Below, piece by piece: positions 1-8,214 of a stretch of DNA of 64,000 nucleotides. The first letter of the stretch is position 1. The number at the start of each line of letters is the position of its first letter. A model generated the notes under the pieces. That model had not been told where the DNA came from. It ran no database searches and was given only the letters and a program-made list of their open reading frames with translations. This stretch comes from an uncultured Porphyromonadaceae bacterium. GTDB lineage: Bacteria > Bacteroidota > Bacteroidia > Bacteroidales > Muribaculaceae. Location: assembly GCA_947567425.1 (NCBI GenBank), contig CANOLV010000004.1:84529-148528 (forward strand), written 5' to 3'. The position numbers and the translations under genes were made by a program.

Positions 1-1
1 A

Positions 2-2005
2 CATAGCGGTCCGGAACCGTTGCGCCACACTTACAATGCTTCAGTGTCGATGCGTGACCTGTGGGAGACGTATCTTCCGGCATTTAAGGCGCTGGTCAAA
101 AAGGGCAACGTGCGTGAGGTCATGTGCGCCTACAACCGCTATGAAGGGAAGCCCTGCTGCACAAGCGACCGCCTTCTTGTCGACATCCTTCGCCGTAAAT
201 GGGGCTATGATGCCATCGTGCTGACCGACTGCGACGCCATCAATAATTTTTACAACAAAGGACAGCATGAAACACACCCTGACCCGGTCTCGGCTTCAGT
301 CGACGCAGTGCTTAACGGCACCGATCTGGAGTGCGGCAAGGTGTTCATGTCGCTGACCGATGCGCTGGCCGATGGACGTCTGCAGGAGAGCGTTCTTGAC
401 GGACACTTGCGCAAGACCCTTTTGGGACGTTTTGAACTCGGCATGTTCGACCCGGCTGAAATGAGTCCTTGGTATGGTCTCACACCAGCTGCTATAAGCA
501 GTGAGAGTAATCATGCCCTTGCCGTGCAGGCGGCCCGTGAATCGATGGTGCTTCTCGAAAACAACGGAATATTGCCGCTGTCAAAGGATATTAAGACGAT
601 AGCGGTGGTCGGTCCGAATGCCGACGATACATCATTGCTTAACGGGAACTATGGTGGAACCCCGACCGAAGAGCATACACGTTCGCTTCTCGACGGCATA
701 CGTGCCGCCATGTCCGGAACCAACGTCATCTATCGTAAGGCGTGTGAACTTGACGATGACTATTCTACGATTCCGCATTTGCAGGAGTTTAATGATGGAA
801 AGGGTCTGAAGGTGGAATTTTTCAACAACCGCCATCTGGCCGGGGAACCGGTCAAGACGGACTACTATGACGCGGTTAACTTCTCGACTTTCGGCGCGTG
901 GGGATTTGCCGAAGGAGTTGACACGGATTCGCTGTCAGTGAGAATGACGGGCAGATATAAGGCCACGTTCACGGGCGACATGAAGTACACCTTCACTACC
1001 GACAACGGCTATCTGCTTAAAGTCAATGGAGAGGTAGTGGAAAATGCCGGGGGATCGCGCCGAGGTTTCGGATTCGGCCGTAGGGTGCCTGATTATAAGT
1101 CGTTTCCGGTGAAAGAGGGCGATACGTACGATGTAGAGATCGAGTATAAGCACGGCAATGGAAACTTCGCAATGTTGCGCGGCGACATCTGCGAACGCCG
1201 GCTTGTGGAGTTTGACGAGGTGGCGGATGCCGTCAAGGACGCTGAAGTGATAGTGGTCATCGGAGGTATATCGGCTCAGATGGAGGGTGAAGGTGGCGAT
1301 AAGGCCGACATCGAATTGCCTAAGGTGCAGCGGCGGCTGATACAGGCCATGCATGCCACCGGCAAGCCCGTGGTGGTGGTCAACTGTTCGGGTTCGGCCA
1401 TAGCGTTCGGCACCGTATCCGACCAGTATGATGCTCTTCTGCAGGCATGGTATGCCGGGCAGGGTGGTTCCCAGGCGTTGGCCGAAGTGCTTCTGGGCGA
1501 CTATAATCCGGGAGGCAAATTGCCGGTGACATTCTATCGGTCAAACGACGATCTTCCCGACTTCCTCGACTATAGTATGGACAACCGTACCTATCGTTAC
1601 TTCCGGGGACAGCCTCATTATGCTTTCGGCTATGGCCTGTCGTACACTACGTTTGATTACGGAAAGGGACGCCTGTCAAAGTCGTCGATGAAAAAGGATG
1701 GAAAGGTGACGCTGTCTGTACCGGTCACCAATACCGGAGAACGCCAGGGAACTGAGACTGTACAAGTATATGTCAAGGCATTGGACTATGCCGAGGCTCC
1801 GCTTAAATCGCTTAAGGGCTTCCAGAAGCTGAGTATAGCGCCCGGCGAGACTGCCAAGGCTGAGATAGTGCTTGACGGGGAGGCGTTTGAGTATTATGAT
1901 CCGTCGATTGACGAGCTGTCGACCCGCCCGGGCCGCTACCGCATACTTTATGGAAGTTCGTCGCGCGACGAGGACCTGCAAGCTCTCGACTTCGAAGTGA
2001 AATAG
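2..2005 (+). CDS. Glycoside hydrolase family 3 beta-glycosidase with PA14 insert, 5' end cut by window
   Basis: This is the 3' part of a GH3 exo-acting beta-glycosidase (beta-glucosidase or beta-xylosidase), usually periplasmic in Bacteroidales. The frame is open to the left edge (HSGPEPLRHTYNA), matching the GH3 KHFAVHSGPE region, so the signal peptide and first part of the barrel lie outside. The nucleophile is the Asp in IVLTDCDAI (bases 227-229). A PA14 carbohydrate-binding domain follows at about bases 790-1210, inserted in the alpha/beta sandwich domain. A fibronectin-III-like domain forms the C-terminus. The exact substrate cannot be read from sequence. Its xylan or glucan role may complement the locus at 34-53 kb, but it is not adjacent. 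A strong hairpin follows at 2035-2072. Confidence 0.93.
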   Translation, partial: HSGPEPLRHTYNASVSMRDLWETYLPAFKALVKKGNVREVMCAYNRYEGKPCCTSDRLLVDILRRKWGYDAIVLTDCDAINNFYNKGQHETHPDPVSASVDAVLNGTDLECGKVFMSLTDALADGRLQESVLDGHLRKTLLGRFELGMFDPAEMSPWYGLTPAAISSESNHALAVQAARESMVLLENNGILPLSKDIKTIAVVGPNADDTSLLNGNYGGTPTEEHTRSLLDGIRAAMSGTNVIYRKACELDDDYSTIPHLQEFNDGKGLKVEFFNNRHLAGEPVKTDYYDAVNFSTFGAWGFAEGVDTDSLSVRMTGRYKATFTGDMKYTFTTDNGYLLKVNGEVVENAGGSRRGFGFGRRVPDYKSFPVKEGDTYDVEIEYKHGNGNFAMLRGDICERRLVEFDEVADAVKDAEVIVVIGGISAQMEGEGGDKADIELPKVQRRLIQAMHATGKPVVVVNCSGSAIAFGTVSDQYDALLQAWYAGQGGSQALAEVLLGDYNPGGKLPVTFYRSNDDLPDFLDYSMDNRTYRYFRGQPHYAFGYGLSYTTFDYGKGRLSKSSMKKDGKVTLSVPVTNTGERQGTETVQVYVKALDYAEAPLKSLKGFQKLSIAPGETAKAEIVLDGEAFEYYDPSIDELSTRPGRYRILYGSSSRDEDLQALDFEVK

Positions 2006-2034
2006 CTGGAGAATGCATAATATCCGAAAACTAA

Positions 2035-2072
2035 AACCGTGTAAGTCGGGCTGGCGACCGACTTACACGGTT
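2035..2072. terminator. Bidirectional terminator between convergent genes
   Basis: A perfect 15-bp inverted repeat (AACCGTGTAAGTCGG and its complement) has an 8-nt loop. It lies between the stop of the GH3 gene and the stop of the leftward thioredoxin-like gene. Confidence 0.8.
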
Positions 2073-2117
2073 AATCATTTCTTGGAATCAGTCAGTGGTG
2101 TTCGTATTCACCGGCTT

Positions 2118-2639
2118 TTAATTCTTTTTTGTGGTTTCTCTTTTTTGCGATAGCCTAATCATTTCTTCTTCAGAAGGATTCTTTGCCACAATCTTGCCCG
2201 AAGGGTCGATCAGGTAGGCATGCATGCCTGACTTTAAATGGTAGTCGGCGATTAATTTTTCTGCCCGACTTCCCGAGGCATGGAATTGCGACTCCGCGCT
2301 TAATCCGTCACGGCGAACTACCTCGTTGAAGAGTCGTTCGTTGCGGTCCATATTGACCGCCAGGTGTTGGAATCGTTCTGTAGTCAAGCTGTCGAGCTTA
2401 CTTTCCATATCTGTGTACTGCTTTACGGCGATTCGCGATGATGCGTCGCTCGATTTCCAGAATTGGAGCAATACCCACTGTCCTTTCAATTGGTCGAGAG
2501 CTACGGTTGAGTCATTGTTCTCGATGCGAAACATAGGTGCGCGGTACCCTTTCATACCGTCGACGGCGCGGTTGGTACCAGCTGTAATAAGGACCAGGAG
2601 AACGGCGAATGTCGCAATGATGATCATTGCTTTCTTCAT
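2118..2639 (-). CDS. Thioredoxin-fold (TlpA-like) protein lacking the CXXC motif
   Basis: The 173-residue protein has one N-terminal membrane anchor (about residues 4-24) and a TlpA/AhpC-TSA-type thioredoxin fold. The usual redox site FWxxWCxxCR is replaced by FWKSSDASSR, so both cysteines are gone (DASS in place of CXXC). The rest of the fold is recognisable: a beta strand before the site, a long helix, and SGMHAYLIDPSGKIVAK near the cis-Pro/strand region. It cannot be a dithiol oxidoreductase. It may bind a partner or act as a structural homologue in envelope stress; that is inference. A TAnnTTTG box on this strand lies at 2775-2782, giving a leader of about 130 nt. Confidence 0.75.
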   Translation of the reverse strand: MKKAMIIIATFAVLLVLITAGTNRAVDGMKGYRAPMFRIENNDSTVALDQLKGQWVLLQFWKSSDASSRIAVKQYTDMESKLDSLTTERFQHLAVNMDRNERLFNEVVRRDGLSAESQFHASGSRAEKLIADYHLKSGMHAYLIDPSGKIVAKNPSEEEMIRLSQKRETTKKN

Positions 2640-3034
2640 TCTATCTGATTTTAGTTACTAATCACAGACCGTTTGCATTCTGTGGGCCTGAGCCGACGGC
2701 GCATGGCGGTCTGTTGCCGATTTTCGGCTTGATCAACCTCTGTCAATCAATAGCGATAACAAGTATCACGGCCACAAAGTTAGCTATAATTTCGGATTTG
2801 TTCAAGAATGTCATGGTTGACAGCCAGTGTATTAGCTCGTAGGAGTATGCCAAAGTGCTTGTAGTAATGAGGTTATGGGGAAGCTTAAATTTTGTTAAAA
2901 ATATGTTTTATAACACATTTTTGAGGCTTTATCACTTCGTTAACGGTAAAAATACGGCTGCATCAAACCAATAGGCTGTCATCGATGTTTAAATAATAGT
3001 TAATTAATTATAACCACTTATTCTCGTATTTAAC
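2640..3034. other. 395-bp divergent intergenic region
   Basis: It separates the leftward thioredoxin-like gene from the rightward porin gene. I see the leftward promoter at 2775-2806 and an AT-rich stretch at about 2885-3030 that presumably holds the porin promoter, though no exact TAnnTTTG match is visible there. No credible ORF was found. Confidence 0.5.
2775..2806 (-). promoter_or_regulatory. Bacteroidetes-type promoter for the thioredoxin-like gene
   Basis: On the minus strand CTTG, then 20 bp, then TAACTTTG. This fits the -33 TTTG / -7 TAnnTTTG consensus with one mismatch in the -33 box. Confidence 0.5.
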
Positions 3035-4342
3035 ATGCTAAGAAGATTATCATTCATCGCATTAATGTGTGCTTTCGGCCTGCATGCATTTGCCGTGAGT
3101 CCGACGGAGAAGCGTCTGGAAGCTCAAAAAAACAGCCAGCATCTTGTGTATATAGGCAATGAACAGACTGTCGACACTGCCGCCGTGCGTGATATGATCT
3201 CCAATTTTTATATTGATCAGTTCCGTAGTTTCCAGGATCCGTTGGCTCCTTACTTCATGCTTATGAGCAAGTCGGGGAATCTGGCCATGGGCATCGGCGG
3301 TGCCGTGCGTATGCGCGGGTGGTATGACTGGAACGGAGCCATGAGCAACAGCGCGTTCATCCCTAATTTGATATCCATTCCCAACGATCCGACACGCGAC
3401 CATTGGTTCGGCACCACTCCAAGCGGGACGGCCATCTTTGCGAGGGTGTTCGGCCACAGTTCCAAAGTAGGACTTTATCAGGCATACATCGAGGCTAAGT
3501 TTTCAGGCTACGGCAACCGCGACTTCAAGCTCAGTAAGGCTTATTTCTCTGTCGGCGACTGGACGGTGGGGTATGCTCCGTCGACATATACCGACCCTAT
3601 GGCGGCTCCCCCTACGGTTGACAGCCAAGGCCCGAATGCATTGATGAACTATACTAATGTGCTTATACGGTGGATGCATACGTTTAAGAAGGGGATAGTG
3701 GTGGCCGCGTCGGTGGAATCGCCCAACGGGAGCATTCCCGCAGTTGACGGCAAGTATACCGGATGCTCCGACTTTATGCCGAATGTGGCCGGATTTGTGC
3801 AGTATCAGTGGAACGGCGGTCTGCAGCATGTCAGGCTGTCGGGCGTAATGCGAGGTCTTGAATACCGCGATCTGGTTCAGTCGCGCAATCATAAGGTGAT
3901 CGGCTGGGGTGTGCATCTGAGCACGGTGTTCCGTCCTGTCGACCCGCTGACAGTGTATGGCGGAGTGAACTACGGCAAGGGTGTCAGCGACATGGTCCAG
4001 GATCTACAGAATTCACCGATGGATCTGCTCGGCGATGCCGGTACTCCAGGCAAGATGTATGCACCGAGAAGTTTCGGATGGTACGCCGCGCTTCAGTATC
4101 ATTTCGCTCCGAATGTGTTCTCCACCATCATGTTCAGCGAGGAGCGTTTCCTTCCTAAGCATGCCCCTGTGATGGAGAATTACACTTATAAATATGGACT
4201 TTATGGCGCGGCCAACATATTTTGGGAGATACATCCGCGCTGTCAGATAGGTCTGGAATATAATATCGGCAAGCGTATGGACATCGACCATCAGCACAAA
4301 TGCGCCGACCGCGTAAGCCTTATGGGGCAGTTCAGTTTCTGA
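3035..4342 (+). CDS. Outer-membrane beta-barrel porin (DcaP-like)
   Basis: The 435-residue protein has a signal peptide (residues 1-20, ending near AFA) and a short polar segment. The rest is beta-barrel with alternating aromatic and glycine-rich strands. It ends in Phe (LMGQFSF), the terminal aromatic expected by the BAM machinery. Conserved blocks such as GGAVRMRGWYDWNG and MNYTNVLIRW resemble the DcaP-like porin family of Bacteroidetes. The transported solute is unknown. The gene is monocistronic, with the RNase P RNA transcription unit 140 bp downstream. The ATG at 3035 is chosen because it begins a textbook signal peptide. Confidence 0.8.
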   Translation: MLRRLSFIALMCAFGLHAFAVSPTEKRLEAQKNSQHLVYIGNEQTVDTAAVRDMISNFYIDQFRSFQDPLAPYFMLMSKSGNLAMGIGGAVRMRGWYDWNGAMSNSAFIPNLISIPNDPTRDHWFGTTPSGTAIFARVFGHSSKVGLYQAYIEAKFSGYGNRDFKLSKAYFSVGDWTVGYAPSTYTDPMAAPPTVDSQGPNALMNYTNVLIRWMHTFKKGIVVAASVESPNGSIPAVDGKYTGCSDFMPNVAGFVQYQWNGGLQHVRLSGVMRGLEYRDLVQSRNHKVIGWGVHLSTVFRPVDPLTVYGGVNYGKGVSDMVQDLQNSPMDLLGDAGTPGKMYAPRSFGWYAALQYHFAPNVFSTIMFSEERFLPKHAPVMENYTYKYGLYGAANIFWEIHPRCQIGLEYNIGKRMDIDHQHKCADRVSLMGQFSF

Positions 4343-4441
4343 TCAAATGTGAAATACGCGGGGAGGGCGTGCCGGATCTTGTCCGACGCGTCCTCCCCGC
4401 GTGTAGATCGTCGAGGGGTTGTGCGTTGATGTGAATAAAAG

Positions 4442-4473
4442 TTTGTTCTTAGGCAGAAAATTGAGTAAATTTG
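4442..4473 (+). promoter_or_regulatory. Promoter of RNase P RNA
   Basis: TTTG at 4442-4445, then 20 bp, then TAAATTTG at 4466-4473. Both boxes match the Bacteroidetes housekeeping consensus exactly. The mature RNA begins about 13 nt downstream. Confidence 0.85.
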
Positions 4474-4485
4474 TGGTCTTATAAC

Positions 4486-4906
4486 GGATGAGCGGGACGG
4501 TCAGCCGCTTGCCGACGTAGGTGCGGCAAGAGGAAAGTCCGGGCAGCGCAGAGCACCATGGTTCCTAACGGGAACCTGCCGGCGACGGCAGAGAAGTGTG
4601 ACAGAAAATAACCGCCGCGCAAGCGGCAAGGGTGAAAAGGTGAGGCAAGAGCTCACCGGCGCCGACAGCGATGCCGGCGGCCGCACACCTGATGGGCTGC
4701 AAGGTCAAGTATACCGGCATCTAAGGATTGCTCGTCCATTGCCGGGGGGTAGACTGCTAAGATCCATGATCCGTAAGGTCGTGGGTTGTCAGCCGGATGG
4801 CGACATCCGGAGTAGATAAATGGCTGACCGCGGAGGGATATCGCGCCGGATTTTCGCGGCATGGATCTTCTCCGCGACATAACCCGGCTTATAGTCCCGC
4901 TCATCT
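4486..4906 (+). ncRNA. rnpB: RNase P RNA, bacterial type A
   Basis: This is the catalytic RNA of RNase P, which trims tRNA 5' leaders. The 5' end ATGAGCGGGAC (4488-4498) pairs with GTCCCGCTCAT (4894-4904) to form helix P1. The universal conserved block GAGGAAAGTCCGGGC follows the 5' end. An ACAGAAA-type block sits in the middle, and the conserved 3' block GACATAACCCGGCTTATAG precedes P1 closure. The total of about 420 nt is within the normal range. Open frames across this region are artefacts of the structured RNA. The ends are inferred from P1 pairing and could be off by a few bases. Confidence 0.95.
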
Positions 4907-4916
4907 GTTTGTCATA

Positions 4917-4952
4917 AAAGTGCGCTGCAGATTCATTTTGCATGCGCACTTT
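4917..4952 (+). terminator. Terminator of rnpB
   Basis: AAAGTGCGC pairs with GCGCACTTT over 9 bp, and an inner TGCA/TGCA pairing extends the stem past one bulged base. A T-rich tract (CTTGTTTG) follows. Confidence 0.75.
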
Positions 4953-5019
4953 CTTGTTTGTCTCGCCGAAATGTGCTTATTTCGCACAGTAGATATCTCC
5001 AAACCAGCTACAGTTTATT

Positions 5020-5400
5020 ATGGAAAAGCAGAAGTATCAGCTTGAATTCGACATGAAGGGTACGCCGGTGCCTCTTTTGTGGTCATATATCTCTTCGGCG
5101 TCAGGGTTGAAGGAATGGTTTGCCGACGCGGTTGAGATTGACGGTAAGCACTATACGTTTTATTGGAACAAGCAGCCCCAGAGCGCGACGGTGCTGTCGA
5201 TGCGCTCTGAAGTGTCGGTGCGATGGCGGTGGGACGACGAGCCTTCACGGGCCTATTTTGAATTGAAGATTCAGGTCAACGATTTTACCGGCACGTCGAC
5301 GCTAATACTGACTGACTTTGCCGAACCGTCGGAGCTGGATGACGCAAGAGAGCTTTGGACGACGCAGATTGACGGTCTGCGCACTTTGCTCGGTTGCTGA
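5020..5400 (+). CDS. START-like domain protein (AHSA1/SRPBCC superfamily)
   Basis: The 126-residue cytoplasmic protein has the helix-grip fold seen in Bacteroidetes START-like proteins: an N-terminal strand (QLEFDMKG), the helix SGLKEWFADAV, a run of beta strands (VSVRWRWDDE and the following segment) and a long C-terminal helix from DDARELWTTQID. The family is conserved in Bacteroidetes, but ligand and role are not known. It is not predicted to be exported. It starts 114 bp after rnpB and is followed by two very small membrane-protein genes in the same direction, with which it may be co-transcribed. Confidence 0.8.
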   Translation: MEKQKYQLEFDMKGTPVPLLWSYISSASGLKEWFADAVEIDGKHYTFYWNKQPQSATVLSMRSEVSVRWRWDDEPSRAYFELKIQVNDFTGTSTLILTDFAEPSELDDARELWTTQIDGLRTLLGC

Positions 5401-5489
5401 GGCTCGGCGTTTGATTCTGAGATTGAAAAACTATTGTGGCTTTCAGGCGTTATTATAATAAACAAATTAACTTAATAAGTCTGAAAGAT

Positions 5490-5600
5490 ATGAGTAAGGA
5501 AAGATTGACTAAGGCATCCGCATGGATGTGTGTAGGGGTGTCTGTGCTGGTGTTGCTGCTTTTGCTGTGGCTTTCGATATTTGAATACTGGAATGCTTGA
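5490..5600 (+). CDS. 36-residue single-pass membrane micropeptide
   Basis: The ATG at 5490 opens a 36-codon frame: a basic N-terminus (MSKERLTKAS), one hydrophobic helix from residue 11 to 30 (rich in V and L) and a short tail ending FEYWNA. AAAGAT lies just upstream of the start. It sits 89 bp after the START-like gene and 39 bp before the GlsB-like gene, all in one direction. I do not recognise a family. The clean basic-then-hydrophobic design and the position in a tight cluster support a real gene. Confidence 0.55.
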   Translation: MSKERLTKASAWMCVGVSVLVLLLLLWLSIFEYWNA

Positions 5601-5639
5601 TTTCAGGTGTCCGGAATTTGTTCTTAAATATATACGATT

Positions 5640-5918
5640 ATGGGAGCTACGCTTTGGATGGTCTGGACGGTCATCGGAATAATAGGAGGTTTTATGGTAG
5701 GGCGCCTTGTCGGCCGCGTTCGCAGCGTGGCTTTGTCGGTGGGCGTGGGCATCTGCGGAGCCTTGCTCGGTGGATGGCTTTTCGTGGTGCTTTGCGGGGT
5801 GGACAGCCGTATGGAGACATTGTCGCTGTGCGCGTCGGCGGCGGTATGTGCCGTGTTTCTATGGGTGCTTACTGCGGTTTCGCCCCGTTCCGGCGACGGC
5901 AGTGATGAAGATGCCTGA
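5640..5918 (+). CDS. GlsB/YeaQ/YmgE-like small membrane protein
   Basis: The 92-residue protein has three predicted membrane helices (about residues 4-24, 30-52 and 62-80). The glycine patterns IGGFMVGRLVGR and GICGALLGGWLF are typical of the transglycosylase-associated (GlsB/YeaQ/YmgE) family of small stress-related inner-membrane proteins, whose biochemical role is unknown. The C-terminus is a short acidic tail. Two overlapping frames of similar length exist, but only this one has membrane-protein character and a normal ATG at a sensible spacing. A strong hairpin follows. Confidence 0.65.
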   Translation: MGATLWMVWTVIGIIGGFMVGRLVGRVRSVALSVGVGICGALLGGWLFVVLCGVDSRMETLSLCASAAVCAVFLWVLTAVSPRSGDGSDEDA

Positions 5919-5960
5919 CCGGTTCAGTGTTAATATATATTGAACTTGCTCTTAATGCAT

Positions 5961-6001
5961 AAGGAAAAGGCCTTGCGCGGTTTGCGCAAGGCCTTTTCCT
6001 T
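5961..6001. terminator. Bidirectional terminator
   Basis: A perfect 18-bp inverted repeat (AAGGAAAAGGCCTTGCGC and its complement) has a 5-nt loop. A-rich and T-rich stem ends can serve both strands. It separates the rightward small-membrane-protein unit from leftward rplS. Confidence 0.9.
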
Positions 6002-6023
6002 ATGTTGGTCTTTATAAGCCGGA

Positions 6024-6380
6024 TTACTTGTTTACTACGCGACGCTCTTTGATACGGGCCTTCTTGCCGGTGAGTTTGCGAAGATAGTAGAGTTTTGCAC
6101 GACGGACTTTACCGTATTTGTTGACTACGATAGAGTCGATGAACGGCGATTCGATGGGGAAGATACGCTCAACGCCGATGTTGTCGCTGATCTTGCGCAC
6201 GGTGAAGCGCTTTTTGTTACCCTCGCCAGAGATGCGGATTACAACACCGCGGTACTGCTGGATACGCTCTTTGTTACCCTCTTTAATACGGTAAGCGACT
6301 GTGATGGTGTCGCCGGGTCCGAATTCGGGATGCTGTTTGCCGGTGGCGTATGCCTCTTCGGCTACTTTAATCAAGTCCAT
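6024..6380 (-). CDS. rplS: 50S ribosomal protein L19
   Basis: The 118-residue protein matches L19 over its whole length: [16 protein letters not shown], the [11 protein letters not shown] loop, [17 protein letters not shown] and the basic tail ending [13 protein letters not shown]19 sits at the 30S-50S interface. In many bacteria rplS follows trmD, but here it is a single-gene unit. A -7 box (TAACTTTG on the minus strand, 6463-6470) predicts a leader of about 75 nt. The leader has a small GCAAG/CTTGC hairpin (6424-6441), which could be an autoregulatory L19 leader; that is inference. Confidence 0.97.
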   Translation of the reverse strand: MDLIKVAEEAYATGKQHPEFGPGDTITVAYRIKEGNKERIQQYRGVVIRISGEGNKKRFTVRKISDNIGVERIFPIESPFIDSIVVNKYGKVRRAKLYYLRKLTGKKARIKERRVVNK

Positions 6381-6462
6381 TTTAGTTCTAAACGAATTAA
6401 TATGTTAATAATTGCGCAATATAGCAAGCCGCATGTCTTGCCAGAGATTACGAAAAGCGGTG

Positions 6463-6470
6463 CAAAGTTA
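6463..6470 (-). promoter_or_regulatory. -7 box of the rplS promoter
   Basis: TAACTTTG on the minus strand matches TAnnTTTG. A partial -33 element (TGTG) lies 20 bp upstream. Confidence 0.5.
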
Positions 6471-6542
6471 CGAATAATAATCGGAATTAGCACAATATCG
6501 GCCAATTAAATTAGTCGAATTTGTTTCCCGGTATAATGCAGA

Positions 6543-6578
6543 CAAGCCGTAGATTGCGGTAATGCGGTCTACGGCTTG
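6543..6578 (-). terminator. Probable terminator of the universal stress protein gene
   Basis: CAAGCCGTAGA and TCTACGGCTTG form an 11-bp perfect stem, with further partial pairing inside. It lies directly downstream of the leftward gene ending at 6600. The T tract is weak. Confidence 0.6.
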
Positions 6579-6599
6579 CGGTAAGGAGTCTCGAAGTCT

Positions 6600-7709
6600 C
6601 TATACGGGGATTACCATCATCGGGATGTCGGAGTGGAAGAGGAGCCGATGTGCCAGAGAGGGATTGAAGAATCGGGCGAACACGTTTTTCTTCTTGTTCG
6701 GCACTACGATGAGGTCAATCTTCTGGCGGTTCTGAATCTTCCGGAAATCTTCGGTGATGGATGCGAGCGACATTTCAGCCGTGGTGTATGTGAATGTCGG
6801 GTAATGTTCCTGGCAATATGCCATGAATACCTTCAGGGGCTTGGTGTCGGAGATGCTTTTTTTCCCGGGTATGTTGACAAGTGTGACTTCAAGGCGTTCT
6901 TTGCAGAATGTCCTGGCGAGGGCATCGACGGCGAGTATGTCTTCCTGGTCGAGATTGTTGAAAAACAGTACGTGGTTGATGTCGCCGATGTGGTCGAGTC
7001 GCACTGATTCGGGAATTGTGAATACGGGAAACCTGCACGAGTCGAGGACTTCGGCAGTCACACTTCCTATCAGTTCCTTCTCTTTTTTGCCTGCGGCACG
7101 TGTGCCCATTACGATTAGTTCGGGCTTTTTCTGCTTGGCGAATTCGGCTATCACTTCCTCTGGAAGTCCTTCGGCCACTTCTGTCGAGAATTTAACAGCA
7201 GGCAGAATGTTGTCCTTTATCTGCGACTTCAGCCGTTCTTTCAATTCATTCATTTTCCTTGCCGCTTCCTTTTCAAGGACCTGCTTCATTTCGGTGTCCG
7301 CCAAGTCGTACTGGGCGGAGTCGGTGAGCTGGATGCTTCCGTTGAAATATGGGTCGAGGTAGCTGTTCAGAAGTATGATGGTGGCTTTCATTCTGGCGGC
7401 GAGCCTGAAGGCGATGCCGCATGCCGCCATTGAGTGATCGGAAAAGTCAATCGGCACGAGGACTATTCTGTTGTAGTCGACGGCGGTATATTCCGGGTTT
7501 AGGAAGATGTCGGTGTTCTCAATAATTCGCAGTGCCTGGGGTAGGTCGGACTCATGGATTCTGACCCGTATTCCGGATGATACGACCGGCTGCTCCAGAT
7601 TGACGTTCTGGAGTACGGACTCTACGCCTTCGCTTTCAAGGAGGTTCTTGAGTGCTACTGCATGGTCGTAGGTGTGGATGGCTAAAGTGATCAGTCGGTC
7701 GTCGGACAT
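6600..7709 (-). CDS. DUF2007 plus tandem universal stress protein domains
   Basis: The 369-residue cytoplasmic protein has an N-terminal DUF2007-like domain (about residues 3-70: ITLAIHTYDHAVALKNLLESEG, ending in a RIIENTD helix). Two Usp domains follow (about 80-225 and 235-369). The first has the Usp start VLVPIDFSDHS and the near-ATP-loop ELIVMGTRAAGKKEKELIGSVTAEVL. The second starts HVLFFNNLD and ends LIVVPNKK...HRLLFHSDIPMMVIPV. Tandem Usp proteins bind nucleotides and act in stress survival. The DUF2007 fusion suggests a sensing module, but ligand and partner are unknown. It lies 57 bp from the HTH gene upstream. Confidence 0.85.
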   Translation of the reverse strand: MSDDRLITLAIHTYDHAVALKNLLESEGVESVLQNVNLEQPVVSSGIRVRIHESDLPQALRIIENTDIFLNPEYTAVDYNRIVLVPIDFSDHSMAACGIAFRLAARMKATIILLNSYLDPYFNGSIQLTDSAQYDLADTEMKQVLEKEAARKMNELKERLKSQIKDNILPAVKFSTEVAEGLPEEVIAEFAKQKKPELIVMGTRAAGKKEKELIGSVTAEVLDSCRFPVFTIPESVRLDHIGDINHVLFFNNLDQEDILAVDALARTFCKERLEVTLVNIPGKKSISDTKPLKVFMAYCQEHYPTFTYTTAEMSLASITEDFRKIQNRQKIDLIVVPNKKKNVFARFFNPSLAHRLLFHSDIPMMVIPV

Positions 7710-7766
7710 GCGGTGTAATTGATTGTTCCGAGTGTTGAATGCCGTGTATTTAAAGAGCTTTTCGGG

Positions 7767-8027
7767 CTACTTTTCTTGGTTCTGTTCTTCGAGGATGGCA
7801 ATGGCCATGTCGTAGATGGTGGTGTCGTCGAGCACTACTATTCCACCGTTGGGCCCCGGTTCGATATGCACGCCGCAGTTTGATCCGAATTCGTAGTTGC
7901 TGCCTCCGAAGTAGTTGCGTACGGTCTGGACTGTGCAGTTAAGTTTGTCAGCTATTTTGTGCATTGATCCGTCGGGCAAGCTGTCTTTGATACGGCGGAG
8001 ATCGTTGAATGAAATGGTCTTTGTCAT
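7767..8027 (-). CDS. Small helix-turn-helix DNA-binding protein
   Basis: The 86-residue protein has an N-terminal HTH: FNDLRRIKDSLP as helix 1, then SMHKIADKLN and TVQTVRNYFGG as the recognition pair. The C-terminal half is about 45 residues and contains GGIVVLDDTTIYDMAIAILEEQ, probably a dimerisation part. Similar short HTH proteins are common in Bacteroidetes, but their regulons are not known to me. The gene is just upstream of the stress protein gene in the same direction. A 14-bp perfect palindrome at 8133-8146 in its upstream region could be its operator. Confidence 0.65.
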   Translation of the reverse strand: MTKTISFNDLRRIKDSLPDGSMHKIADKLNCTVQTVRNYFGGSNYEFGSNCGVHIEPGPNGGIVVLDDTTIYDMAIAILEEQNQEK

Positions 8028-8132
8028 GATACTATAGTTTTTAGTGAATAAATAGAATCGTTGTTTTTATTGATGTCGTTAAAATTAGCTTTTTCTGATT
8101 AGAAAAGCAAATTATTCGGGCAATAATAAGAC

Positions 8133-8146
8133 ATGTTTTAAAACAT
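8133..8146. promoter_or_regulatory. Perfect 14-bp palindrome, candidate operator
   Basis: ATGTTTTAAAACAT lies in the AT-rich region between the Bat operon terminator and the HTH gene. It is a perfect dyad, typical of homodimeric regulators. Its link with the HTH protein is inference. Confidence 0.35.
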
Positions 8147-8160
8147 ATATTTTAAATGAA

Positions 8161-8187
8161 CAAAAGCCGGCGCTAAGCCGGCTTTTG
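8161..8187 (-). terminator. Terminator of the Bat operon
   Basis: CAAAAGCCGGC and its complement form a perfect 11-bp stem with a 5-nt loop, 28 bp after the batE stop. The leftward strand continues into TTTTGTTC. Confidence 0.85.
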
Positions 8188-8214
8188 CAATGGGCTGACA
8201 TGTACCGCATTAGA

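Noticed and set aside
4501-5045. Frames of 60-100 codons on both strands between the porin and START-like genes
   Set aside because: Most of the span is RNase P RNA with conserved blocks and P1 pairing.
5597-5943. Two other frames overlapping the GlsB-like gene
   Set aside because: They lack membrane-protein pattern and good start context; the 5640 frame has the family glycine motifs.
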